NCBI GenBank assembly: GCA_964567745.1
Contig: CAZMNY010000021.1
Span: 1-64,000 of the forward strand
Direction: 5' to 3'
DNA from: CAZMNY01 sp964567745
GTDB taxonomy: Bacteria; Planctomycetota; Planctomycetia; Pirellulales; Pirellulaceae
DNA length: 64,000 nucleotides
Shown here: positions 16,392 to 27,300 of the stretch, in pieces
Numbering within the stretch: position 1 is the stretch's first letter
Layout of the letters: each line of letters starts with the position of its first letter
Notes under the pieces: model-generated
Told to the model about the DNA's origin: nothing
What the model saw: the letters and a program-made list of their open reading frames with translations, nothing else
Databases searched by the model: none
Made by a program: the position numbers and the translations under genes

Positions 16392-17573
16392 ATGAAAACT
16401 CGCTACGTATTTTCCTTGGCCACGTTGGCCTTGCTTTTCTGTTGTGACTCGGCGCAAGCGCAGCTTGCACCGGTCACTCCACTTCCTGGCATGCCGTCGG
16501 GAGGACCAACTGGAGCAGCTCAATTCGCTCCTCCAGGCTTTCCTGGCGTCATTTCGGCCGCCGGCTTTAGCGTCAACTGCGATGGCGGTTGCGGTGCCGG
16601 CAAATCGGGCTGCGACGGCAAGGGTTGCGATGGTTGCGGCAAAGGCTGCGACGATTGCGGCAAGGGCTGTGGCTGCGGCGAGAACCACCACAAGTTCACT
16701 CTGTTCGGTGAGTTTCTCTACTTGAACGCTCGCGATGCCGACGTCGCGTATGGCGTTGAGGTTGACAGTGCAGTTGCTGCCGGTGCCACGCCAATTCAAG
16801 TCGGCCGCATTGGCGTAGTCGATCCTGACTACCAGCCTGGTTTCCGCTTTGGTGCCAACTTCTGCCTCGACGAGTGCAGTACGCTTTCCGTTAGCTACAC
16901 CATGTGGGAAGCCGGAACGTTTGACTCTGTCACCGCCGGTGCCGGCAACGCGATTCAATCGCTCGTCGTGCACCCCACGTCGTTGGTCGTCAACTCGACT
17001 GGCGTCACTGCGACCGCACAATACGACCTCTCGATGGAACTCGTCGACGCGGAATACCGCCAACTGATTTCCCACGACTGCTACCACGCAGTCAACGTCG
17101 TCGCTGGCGTCCGTTACGCTGGCTTCGAACAGCAGTTGCTGGCTCAAACGCCCATCAACGGAAACCGATGGGTCTCTACTGACATCGATTTCCACGGCGT
17201 TGGCTTGAAGTTGGGTTTGGAAGGTGAACGAACCGTCCGCAACCGCGGCTTTATCTACAGCAAACTCCACGGCTCGTTGCTCGCTGGCAAGCACAGTGCA
17301 ACGTTCGACGAACGAGACGCCTTCGACGCGTCCGTCGTCGACACCGAATGGGAAGCTGAGCGCATTGTCAGCGTAATCGACTTCGAAGTCGGTGTTGGCT
17401 GGACGAGCAAATGCGACAACTGGAAATTCAACCTCGGTTACATCTACAGTGCCTGGCACGGAATGGTGAAAACCGACGAGTGGATTACCGGCGTGCAAAC
17501 TAACAACTTTGACAATCTTCGTGATGTCATGACCTTCGACGGCCTCACCGCCAAGATCGAAGGACGTTTCTAA
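16392..17573 (+). CDS. Legionella_OMP-type porin with Cys-rich linker
   Basis: 393 residues. A clear signal peptide (1-23, cleavage after AQA) is followed by a Pro/Gly-rich stretch, a nine-cysteine segment (C63-C95 in repeated GC-DGC-GKGC pattern) and, from about residue 101, an outer-membrane beta-barrel. The barrel has a FLYLNARDADVAYGV opening strand, PGFRFGANFCL, SVSYTMWEAG and alternating strands to the terminal F (KIEGRF), consistent with BamA-dependent insertion. The family fits Lpg1974/Legionella_OMP-like planctomycete porins. The start is supported by GGGGGA about eight bases upstream; the longer frame (from 16311) is not. A strong terminator at 17646-17678 ends the transcript, so it is probably an abundant single-gene mRNA. 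The Cys segment could bind metal or crosslink in the periplasm (inference). Confidence 0.8.
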   Translation: MKTRYVFSLATLALLFCCDSAQAQLAPVTPLPGMPSGGPTGAAQFAPPGFPGVISAAGFSVNCDGGCGAGKSGCDGKGCDGCGKGCDDCGKGCGCGENHHKFTLFGEFLYLNARDADVAYGVEVDSAVAAGATPIQVGRIGVVDPDYQPGFRFGANFCLDECSTLSVSYTMWEAGTFDSVTAGAGNAIQSLVVHPTSLVVNSTGVTATAQYDLSMELVDAEYRQLISHDCYHAVNVVAGVRYAGFEQQLLAQTPINGNRWVSTDIDFHGVGLKLGLEGERTVRNRGFIYSKLHGSLLAGKHSATFDERDAFDASVVDTEWEAERIVSVIDFEVGVGWTSKCDNWKFNLGYIYSAWHGMVKTDEWITGVQTNNFDNLRDVMTFDGLTAKIEGRF

Positions 17574-17645
17574 GCACGAAGCGGGGCCAATGGCAGTGGT
17601 CCTTCAGCAATTCGCACTTGCTTCAAGGGCGATCCCATCATCGAA

Positions 17646-17678
17646 GCCGGCAAGCACCTCCGCTTGCCGGCTTTTTTT
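17646..17678 (+). terminator. Strong intrinsic terminator after porin
   Basis: GCCGGCAAGC pairs perfectly with GCTTGCCGGC around a 6-base loop and is followed by seven Ts, 73 bases beyond the porin stop codon. Confidence 0.95.
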
Positions 17679-18368
17679 GTGCGTCCATTGGGGCGGGCCC
17701 ACGGCTAGGCGGGCCGCTGGGAGGAGAGGCGGTCGGGCCTCGGATCGGACAGATTCCGTCATTTTCGCCCGACGCACACGATGAAGTCCCTGTTTTGCTT
17801 GCCCAGCGGGGCCAATCCGAGGGTCCGCAGGTCGAAACAGCACTTCTTTGCCAATTGCTTGCACGGGCTGTCAGATGAACTAGATTGAACCTCATCAGCG
17901 GCTTATCCGGGTGGAATGGAGCGTTGAGGCTGCCGTCTCGGCGACACTGGAACCTGCTGAAAGTCTGGAATTTCGGTAGCAGGTGCCCCAATGCGCACTC
18001 CGAGAGTTCCGGTCGTCAGTCGGCTCGCCCTCGATTGAGGCGAGCAAGGAGAGGCATAGGCATGCAGATTTCACCTATCTAGCTGACGGACCGACGGCCA
18101 CAGCAAAAGTTATGGAATTTCCCACTTAGTTAGTTGACTTTCCAACTTTTGCTGAGTTACCATATTGCCCATCTGACTAAGTTAGCGTTGAGTACCTATT
18201 CTACGCAGTCGCATTACTTGTGGTGCGACATCAACTTTGCAGTTGAACGTGCTTTTCCCATTTATAGATCCATACGAAGATTTCCTGCCCGTTTGAAACA
18301 AGTTCTCGACTTTTTGTTTTTCGTAATTGAAGTCGAAATCGGGCGATGGTTTGCAAGGAGTCAACACC
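17679..18368. other. 690-bp leader region of the giant gene
   Basis: No coding frame of convincing composition. The last 270 bases turn AT-rich and hold the dyad at 18102-18153. A long 5' UTR or a distant promoter is likely for the 11-kb gene that follows. Confidence 0.4.
18102..18153 (+). promoter_or_regulatory. Dyad and possible promoter upstream of giant gene
   Basis: AGCAAAAGTT (18102-18111) is inverted at 18144-18153 (AACTTTTGCT), a perfect 10-bp match, extended by GGAA/TTCC. TTGACT at 18134 and TACCAT 18 bases on could form a sigma-70-like promoter overlapping the right arm. TTAGTTAG and CTAAGTTAG motifs surround it. Function is inference. Confidence 0.35.
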
Positions 18369-21300
18369 GTGATTAAGCGAAGCAGCATCGAACAACAAGT
18401 CGCCAACTCACTCAAGAGAAACAAAGCTCGCAAACAAGCCCAACGCGACCGCGCTCGTCGCCGACTGATCAACCATCGCTCGCTTCAGATGGAGAGTCTG
18501 GAAGAGCGAATCGTGCTCGCCGCCAATCTGTTCATCGAATATGGAGACAACTTCCCAGGTGGAACTCTGTCAACGACGCAGGGTGCGTTTCGGGATGTTG
18601 CGAACCATGCGAACGGTCCTGACAGGATCCTGGGGACCCCGCTGCCGCAAAGCAACGGGTTCACTGCGGGCGGCGGGCTGGACATTGTCTCTCAGCCGTA
18701 TAGCGTAGCTGATCGAGCGCGAGCGCTTGCGGTGGTCCAGCGTGCATTCGCAGGCCTCGACGTCAATATTATCGAATTGACAGGCACCAACCAAACCACT
18801 CCAGATGGACGAGTCGTTCAAGGTGCTTCAAGTATGGCTGACGTGATCACCACGCTTCGGGGCGGTAACGCCACTTGGAAGGACGCCTACATCTTTGTGG
18901 GGACGTTTATCGCAGATCCTGGTGGGCCGAACCAAGTGACTTACGGCGGCACCGGCGGTGGGCTTTCCCCAAGCAATACGCTTGGAGAAATCTCGGACCT
19001 CAACTCCGCGTCAAACGTGCATGATGACGTCGCCGTTGTGTTTAGCGCCGGCGGTTTTGGGAACAACACTCGGAACAACATCGCACACGAAGCGGGCCAT
19101 AACTTTGGCCTGCGGCACTCGATCACTAACTCGGTGACATCGAATCCTTCGAATGCGGTTGCCCCGGCTGCGATCAATCTGTTTCATCAAGCAGAGATCA
19201 TGTCGTATCGAAATACGAACAATACGACTTCCTCTGTTGCCTTTACTCGCTACCCAATGATACGTGGCGACGGCAACTCGCCCTCCTCTGGCATACTCGG
19301 GAATTATAACAGCATTGCAGCTCGGATGGGTACTACCACTTTGTACGATCAGGCTGCGAACGACGCGAATATCGGCCCGAATCCAAATTGGAGTTTTGTT
19401 TCCGGCACGGGTGCCCATGACATCATCACAATCACTCGCAATGGTGCGAATGCGGACGTGACCGTGGAGGCGTTCGCGGAGGCGGCACACACAACGGCGA
19501 TTACCGTGCCTAGCGTTGGCGGAACCGTTTTTAGTTACAGCATTCCTCTAACCAACTCCATTCTCGTTCAAGCTGGCGGTTCAGATGACCATGTCATCGT
19601 GGACGGCGACTTGGGCGTCGATCTGATCATCGACGGAATGCTTGGAAATGATACGCTCGCGGTCAATGCTGGTTCATCGCCGTCCGCGACATATGTCCCC
19701 AACCCGACGATACCTGTCGGCGTGGACCTCGTTCCCGACATGGGAGGAACGATCACAATCGGCGGCAATACGATCACTTTCAACAACTTCGAGCCGCTCG
19801 AATTGAACGGCTTCACCACGGCGTTTTTTCAATCGCCAAACGGTGTTGACAACATCGATTTGGAAATCGCTCCGGCACCGATTAGCGGCAATCCATCGAC
19901 GCGAGTGTTCGGCACGTCGGGGGGTGTCGGCTTTGAAGACCTGTTCGTTCTAAACACCACCAATTTAATTGTTGACTTGGCGACCAACGATGGTGCCGGC
20001 GTTAACGGCGAGGACGTTGTCGACATCAACGCCACTGATGGAATCACGAATCTAATCCTTGACACAGGCCAAAGCGCGGACGTCGTCGACGCCACACCGA
20101 GTCCCAACACTGAATTCTTCCTGGAGGGCAATTCGCCCACGACCGCCCCTGGCGATGTGCTGAACTACGACGCTGCTGGCGGCAACAAGGTCGTCACCGG
20201 CATCAACGGCGGTACGATCGAAAAAGCCGGCTTCATGGATGTCAATTTCAGCGGTTTCGAATTTGTCACACCCACTGGCGGCAATACGTTCACTGATGAG
20301 GTCGATGTGGCCAGTCTCGTCGACGCGCTGGGCGACACCGGTTCCGACGGGACTGAGAACCTGATCACCATTCGCCGCGACGGCGGAGCGGGCACGAACC
20401 TTGAGATTCTTTTCGACGGCGACACTGGCACCGCTGGGGGCGAAATCGTCGTTTCCACGCAGCCTTTTGCGACGATCACCGAATTGACAGTCAATGGCGC
20501 CGGCGACGATGACATCCTGTTCGTCGACGTTAGCAACGGCCTTTTGCCCTTCGTTGACGGCATCTCGTTTGACGGTGCCGGCCAAGGCGCCGGTGGCGAC
20601 ATGCTTCGAATCGAAGGCGATCCAGATCCTTCTTCTTTAATTCAACGTGAAACGCACTTTGCGACGGCGGCCGATTCCGGCGACATTACATATGATCCCA
20701 ACGGCAACATGGGCGTCGATTTAGGCACCGCAGCGAGCGGCGATGAAATGTTTATCAGCTACACGGCACTGGAACCTGTCTTCGATACCGTGCCCGTCGC
20801 GCAAGCCAACTTCTTCACGCCTGCCGGCGCAGTTGCTGACAACATCTCGATTACAGATGGTCCCGTTTCACCTGGCGGCTTCCAAACGCTGGAAGTTGAC
20901 GCTGCCACGTTTGAAACTCAGTGGTTTGCCAACAAAGACACATTGACCGTTAATTCACTGGATGGCGCGGATTTCTACACGATTGATTTTGGTGCTGTGA
21001 TTGACGGCATCACAACGCTTGAGTTGTACGGCAACGAACTCACCGGCGGCACGATCGATTCAGACGATAGCGCCACGGACGATTTTCGGATTCAAGGGAC
21101 GTCGGCAGCAATTCCGACATATCTTCACGGCCAGGATGGGTCGGACAACTTTATTCATTTTTTCCCAACCGCCAATTTGGATGACATCCTCGGTGTCGTG
21201 AACATCATCGGTGGTGAATCCCTGGGAGACGACGATTTTGTTGCGTTGATGGATGTAAACGATGCAACGCCAGATTCTGCGACGCTAACTTCGACTTCAC

Positions 21301-24300
21301 TGACGGGCGCTTCCCCCGCTGTCATTAACTATGTTGAGGCGGAAACGTTCTTCTACGAATCAACTAATGGCGACGATTCAATTGAGGTCATATCAACCGC
21401 GTTGGGCACGCGTTATCTGGTGAGTGGTGATGGGGGTGGTGACGTGATTACCATCGGTAATGAGTCGGGTGATGTGATGGTAAACCCAGACGGCTCATTG
21501 AGCAGCGATGGTGGATCTTTGGACCTAATCGCCGGTGAAATCTCCATCCTTCCTGATGCGAATGGCACGCCTGGCGTGGACGTCTTGAATGTCGACGATT
21601 CGGGGACCTCCTCGCTTGCGACCGGCGTTGTGACGCCTGCCACGATTGATATCGCCGCCGGCTTTAGTCTTACATCCGGACTTGGGTTCTTTATCACTGG
21701 CGATGTTACCGAACTTACCGGATTCGCCCCTGCAACTATTCGCTATTTCCATACCAGTTTCACCAGCCTCCTCGCGTCGAATACGACTGGACTAGAATTC
21801 GCAAACATCTTGGCATCAGATGGCGACGACTCCATTGACGTCAACGCCACCACCGCAACGGACACGACTCGCCTTGATTCTCACATCGGCGACGACGCGA
21901 ACACTACGACCATCAATGGTGACGGCCTCAGCGCCGACAACATTTTCCATGGTTCGGCTGGATTTGACCGTACGGTGTTGAACGTCACCGCAAATCTCGG
22001 CGCGACGTCGTTTGTTGACCTGACGGGCTTGATCATTCATGGCGATGACCCGGCCAACGACACCAACCAACGCGATAGTGTTGAGATCAACGACAATAGC
22101 GGCGCTGCCCGCGACTTGGTCTTCGATTACATTGACACGGCCGGCGGCGTGGATATCAATCCCGGCGGCGGCGGCGGACTTGGGGCCGGCGTCGAAGATA
22201 TTCCGGTTGAGATCCGCACAATGGAAACGTTGATCTACAACGGCAGCGGCGCGGGCGACACGGTTGAGGTGGAAGGCACTTCCAGTGTCGACCAACTAAC
22301 TGTGGCGCCGCTTTCAGCTTCCGGTGCGTTGGTTTTCCTGGGTGGGAATCCCTGGGATGGACCCAGCGATGTGGATGCGTTTCTCGACGCCTATCCTGGT
22401 TTGGCTGGCGGAGGCAACGGTCCTGACATGCAGATTCTGGGCATTACTCCGGGTGGCCCGATCACTTTTGACGACGGCGACGCTTCTTCGGTGGCGGATG
22501 ACGATCAGTTGTTTGTCTACGCTCCCAGCGAAACCGGCATTAGCGACGCCTCAACGATTGTTGACCCTTGGGATCCAGCGGGCGTCGGTAACGGCTTTAC
22601 TCAAGGCGGCGCCGGACAATTGATTCCTGCTTTTGGCGCCCCTCCTGGCGGAAGTTCGCATGATGACATTTTCGTTAGCGACGCGGGAGTCTCCATTGAC
22701 AACGGCCCGGCACCTGGCATTGGTCCATTGATCGATGTCGCCATTGCCGATCCGACAGAAGATTTCGTCAAAACTAACGCCGCCACGGAATTGCGTGGGT
22801 TGATTGTTAACTCTGGCGACGAAGCCTTGCCTGACGCTGGCGATGGCATTGCCGATGATATCTTTGCCGTTCTGTCGTTCAACTTCGGCTTGCAGATCAA
22901 TGGCGGCAACCCGGTTCCCGGATTTGCTCCGCAAGGCGATCGTTTGCAAGTGATCACGCCTGGGGAAATCAATGTCTTTAGCGACAAATCGACGCCTCCG
23001 GAAGTTAGCATCACGTCGACACATCCCCTCACCAACATTCTTTCGCATCCGCTGACTTTTAGCTCGATCGAAAGTGCGATCCTGACGCCTGGCGTTACCA
23101 ACCAGCAAGTCAATCTGTACGGCGACGACAACACAGGCGTTGGCCAAGAAGACAACTTCGTCGTTGTCGGTCGTGATATCGATTCGTTGTTGCAACCGCT
23201 AGGCGGGCCCGGCGGTTTGGCCGCGAATCCGGCGTACAATCCGACCGGAGCCACTGTGGATCCCCGTTACGACGTGGATGCAGATGGTGACAATGAATTC
23301 GAGTTGTTCATCAACGGCAGCGCCGCCATCGGTTTCCGCAACGTAACCGACTTAAACGTGTTCGGTGATGACGACAACGCTGGCACTGCCAGTCCGGACG
23401 AAATCGACACGCTTGAGATCACGCCTTATGCAGATGACACGCCGCAAGGTTGGGATATCGACGTTGCTTTCGATGAAGGCAATCCGGTGCAGGCAGACGG
23501 CGATCAAGCCGACTTGATTATTTTGCACACGTCGCTGCTAGGCGGGCAAGTGTCAGAAAACATCGTTGTACAGCCAACTGGTCCGGAAGACGGTGAGATC
23601 ATCGTCACCAACGCCAGTTCGGGCGCGTTGATCGTCGATATCGACTATGTCAATAACCTCGACATTATCATCAACGATGACGATGGTTTCGCAAACGACA
23701 CCGACACTCTAACGTTGCGTGGCACTGACCCATCGACGCCCGCTACCAGCGGACGCGAAATATTCGACATTAACTTTGGCGCGGCAGGAGACTTGGCCAA
23801 CCCGGAAGTCGTCGTCACGGATGCCGATCCAGTCGTGCCGGCGGAACCAATCCTGTATCGAATTCGCGACTTGATCAATATTCAAACGGTTACGTTTGAA
23901 TCGCTTGGCGGTGACGACACGTTTAATGTCACGCCAGATGGCGACGTGGCGGTCGAGATCTATGGCGGCTCGCCCATTGGCGCGATCAACGGCGACCCCG
24001 ACATTTTGAACGTGCTCACTGCGGACACTGGTGAGACTGTCAATTTCTTCCCGGGACCGGAAGCTGATTCCGGTACTTTCACGATCGCCATGGGCGCTGC
24101 GGCTGAACGCTCGGTTAGCTTCGATGAGATCGAACTGTTGCAAGTCGACAATGTGGCCTTCGTGATCCAAGACGACTACGAAGAGATCGATTATAACGCG
24201 GCCAATATCGATCCGAACAACAGCCTCGCCTTGGCGACCGACATCGGTTCAGACGTCACGGCCGTCTACCGCGATTTGACGCTGCATACGACGAACGGCA

Positions 24301-27300
24301 GCAATGCCGGCACCAATCCGACAACGACGGACATCGATTTCTATCGTTACACGGCCCATTACACAGGCAAGTTGGCCGTCAACGCTTCCTTCATCCATAA
24401 CGACGGCGACATTGCTATTTCGGTGCAGGATGCCGCTGGCAACCCGATTACGGCATCGTTGACTCCGTCAGCCGCTGGCGTGAACCGGGAAGATCTTGTG
24501 ATTCCGGTTGTCGTGGGCGAAGACTATGTCATCGTCGTCCAAAGTGCCGATGCCGTTCCAACTACGTACACGTTGGAAATTGAAAACTTCGCGGCGCCCG
24601 TTCCGAGCGGCGTCGACCTCAATCCGAATGACGATAGTGGTGCGAGCCGAAGTGACAACGTCACGTTCGTCGGTGATGGTCAACTGCTGATTCACGCCGA
24701 CTTGACCGACTTCAACAACATGGGTGTTCCGCTGCTCGAGTCGGGTGACTTCCCGGCGGCGGCAGGCGGAGCGGCCGTTGAAGCTTTCATCAACGGCGTT
24801 TCGATTGGATTCGCCGATCGATTCGGCGGAACGTCGACGAACTTCTGGACGATTGATACAACGGCTGTCGCGCTAGCCGCCGGCATTCCGATTGATCTCG
24901 GTACGCTGACCGCGGGCGACATTGCTGGTTTCCTGGATCTCGTCACCTCGGCGGTAACCGTCTTCGACGGTGCCGCGGCGCAGAACTCGGCTAGCACGTT
25001 GTTGTCCGAGCCGATGTGGATGAACTTTGATCCGAACGCTCCGGAAGCGGCGAACATCAGTGTCGCCATGCTCGACGCGAGCGATACGAACATCGTCGGC
25101 GACCAAGTTACGAAGATTAACCAGCCGGCATTCTGGGGTGTTGCTGAAGAGAACACCAAGATTCGTATCTTCGCGGATCTCCTCCGCGACGGCACGTTTG
25201 AAATGGTAGGCGAAGCGACCGTTGGATCCGATCGCTCCGATGTGGCCAGCAACGCCAACCTACCGGAAGGTTCGTTGGGCGGTGCCGCGGACGATGGTGT
25301 TGGGCTGTGGGAAATCACAGTCGAACCGCTTCGCGACGGTCTCTACGACATTCGAGTCGAAGTCGAAGACCTCGCTGGCAACGTGACGGTCGATACCGCC
25401 AGGTCTTTGGCCATCGAAGTCGACACGCTCGCACCGCAACGTCCGACCGTCGACCTGGTCGGCATGGACGTGCAAGATTCGCTGACCCAGTTTGACTTCA
25501 CTGGCGGTGCGATCCCGGTTGTTACCCTGAACACCGCTCCGGTTAATAGCGATACGGGCCTCTCGGGGACGGACGATATCACCCGCGGTACCAACCCGGC
25601 ACCCGCCGCTGGCGGCCAAGGGACGACCGACGTGATGTTGCGAGTTTCGGCCGAGCCCGATTCGACAGTGTTCCTCAAGGATGGTGAAGAGGTCATCGCG
25701 ACCTTCACGATGCCGTCCTTGCCTTACGCCAATCAAGGTCCTGGCGGCGACATCTTCGTGTTCGTGCTCGTCACGCTCGACGAAGACCCGCATCCGCTGA
25801 GCGTGGAAGCGTTCGACTTGGCAGGCAACCGAAGTATTCAGTCGGAAGAACTGCTTGTCATCGTCGACACCACCGATCCGCCGACCGCGGTCGCGACGGA
25901 CTTGATTGAGTCGAGCGATACATTTGACGATTTCGCCGGGATTACCGGTCCGATCTTTACCGACGTCGATGATAACACTGGCATTAACACGCCCACCTTC
26001 TCCGGTGTGGCTGAGAAGAACTCGCTCGTGCGAGTCTGGGCGACCGATACGGTTACCGGCACATTGCAGCTGGTTGGCGAAGGTACGGTCGGCTCCGACG
26101 AGAGTGATTTCGTTACGGACGGTCTTGGCCTTTACTCGGTTGAGACCGTAGCGATGGCCGATGGCAACTACGACATCTCGGTCGAATTGGAAGACACCGC
26201 CGGCAACATCAGCTCGTTCAGCGACGCCTTGAATATCACGATTGACACCTTGGCGCCGCAACGGCCCACCGTCGATCTGCAAGATTCGGACGACTCCGGT
26301 CGATCCGATATGGACAACACGACGATCAGCGATCCGGCGGAAGCCAATGGCATCGTCGACGTCCGCGTCTCCGCCGAACTCGGCTCGCGAGTCATCATCA
26401 AGGATGGTGAGACGGTCATCGACGACTTCGTCTTCAACGCCGCCTTCGACGCGACGGATGGCGGAGCGACCGATGGATTCGGTTTGCGACGAATCGACTT
26501 CCCGGCCAACACGGTCGCCTTTGGCATTCCGACCGAAGGGGCTCACCCAATCTCGGTGGAAGCCTTCGACACGCCGGGCAACCGCAGTGCTCAATCGGAA
26601 GAGTTGTTGATCACGATCGACTTCACTCCTCCGGTTGCAACCGCGGCGCCGAACCTGCTTTCCAGCAGCGACAGCGGTCAGGAAAATGACGACAACGTCA
26701 CCAACGTTCAGACTCCGGCATTCGACGGCGTGGGCGAGCGAAACTCGATCGTCCGCATCTTCGCAACGCCAACCGCAGGCAACACCGGTGTTCGCCAATT
26801 GATCGGCGAAGGCATTGTTGGCTCGAACGAATCTGACGGCGACCGCGCCGGTTCGCTTCCAGAACAACTTGGTTTCTGGGAAGTGACCGTTGAGCCGCTC
26901 GAGGATGGCGTCTGGGATATCACGACGACTCTGGAAGACAAGGCCGGCAACATCAGTGCTGAGAGCGCTGCGTTGACGATCGAAATCGACACGTATCAGC
27001 CGAACACTCCGTTCCTTGATCTTGTCGAAGCAAGCGACAGCGGTCGTCATAACGACGACAACATCACCAATGACAACACCCCGACATTGACGATGACGTC
27101 GCACGATCCGAATAACGCGGACCACATCGATCCGCTGAACTTCATCTTCCGCATCTACGATCGCGAAGAACAATTAAACGAAGTTCTGCTTTACGATTCG
27201 CTCGCCGACCTAGGTGACTTCACCGCGTTGACGTTCCTCACGGAAACCACCGCAGTGTTGGCCGACAATATTCACAACCTGAAGTTGGAGGTTGAGGACC

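Noticed and set aside
16362..17498. 378-residue antisense frame over the porin
   Set aside because: Mirror of a strongly coding strand with signal peptide, SD and terminator; Val/Asp-rich shadow.
25260..27173. 637-residue antisense frame inside the giant gene
   Set aside because: The plus strand is a repetitive Ig-like coding sequence; the antisense frame is open because of its codon bias. No start signal.
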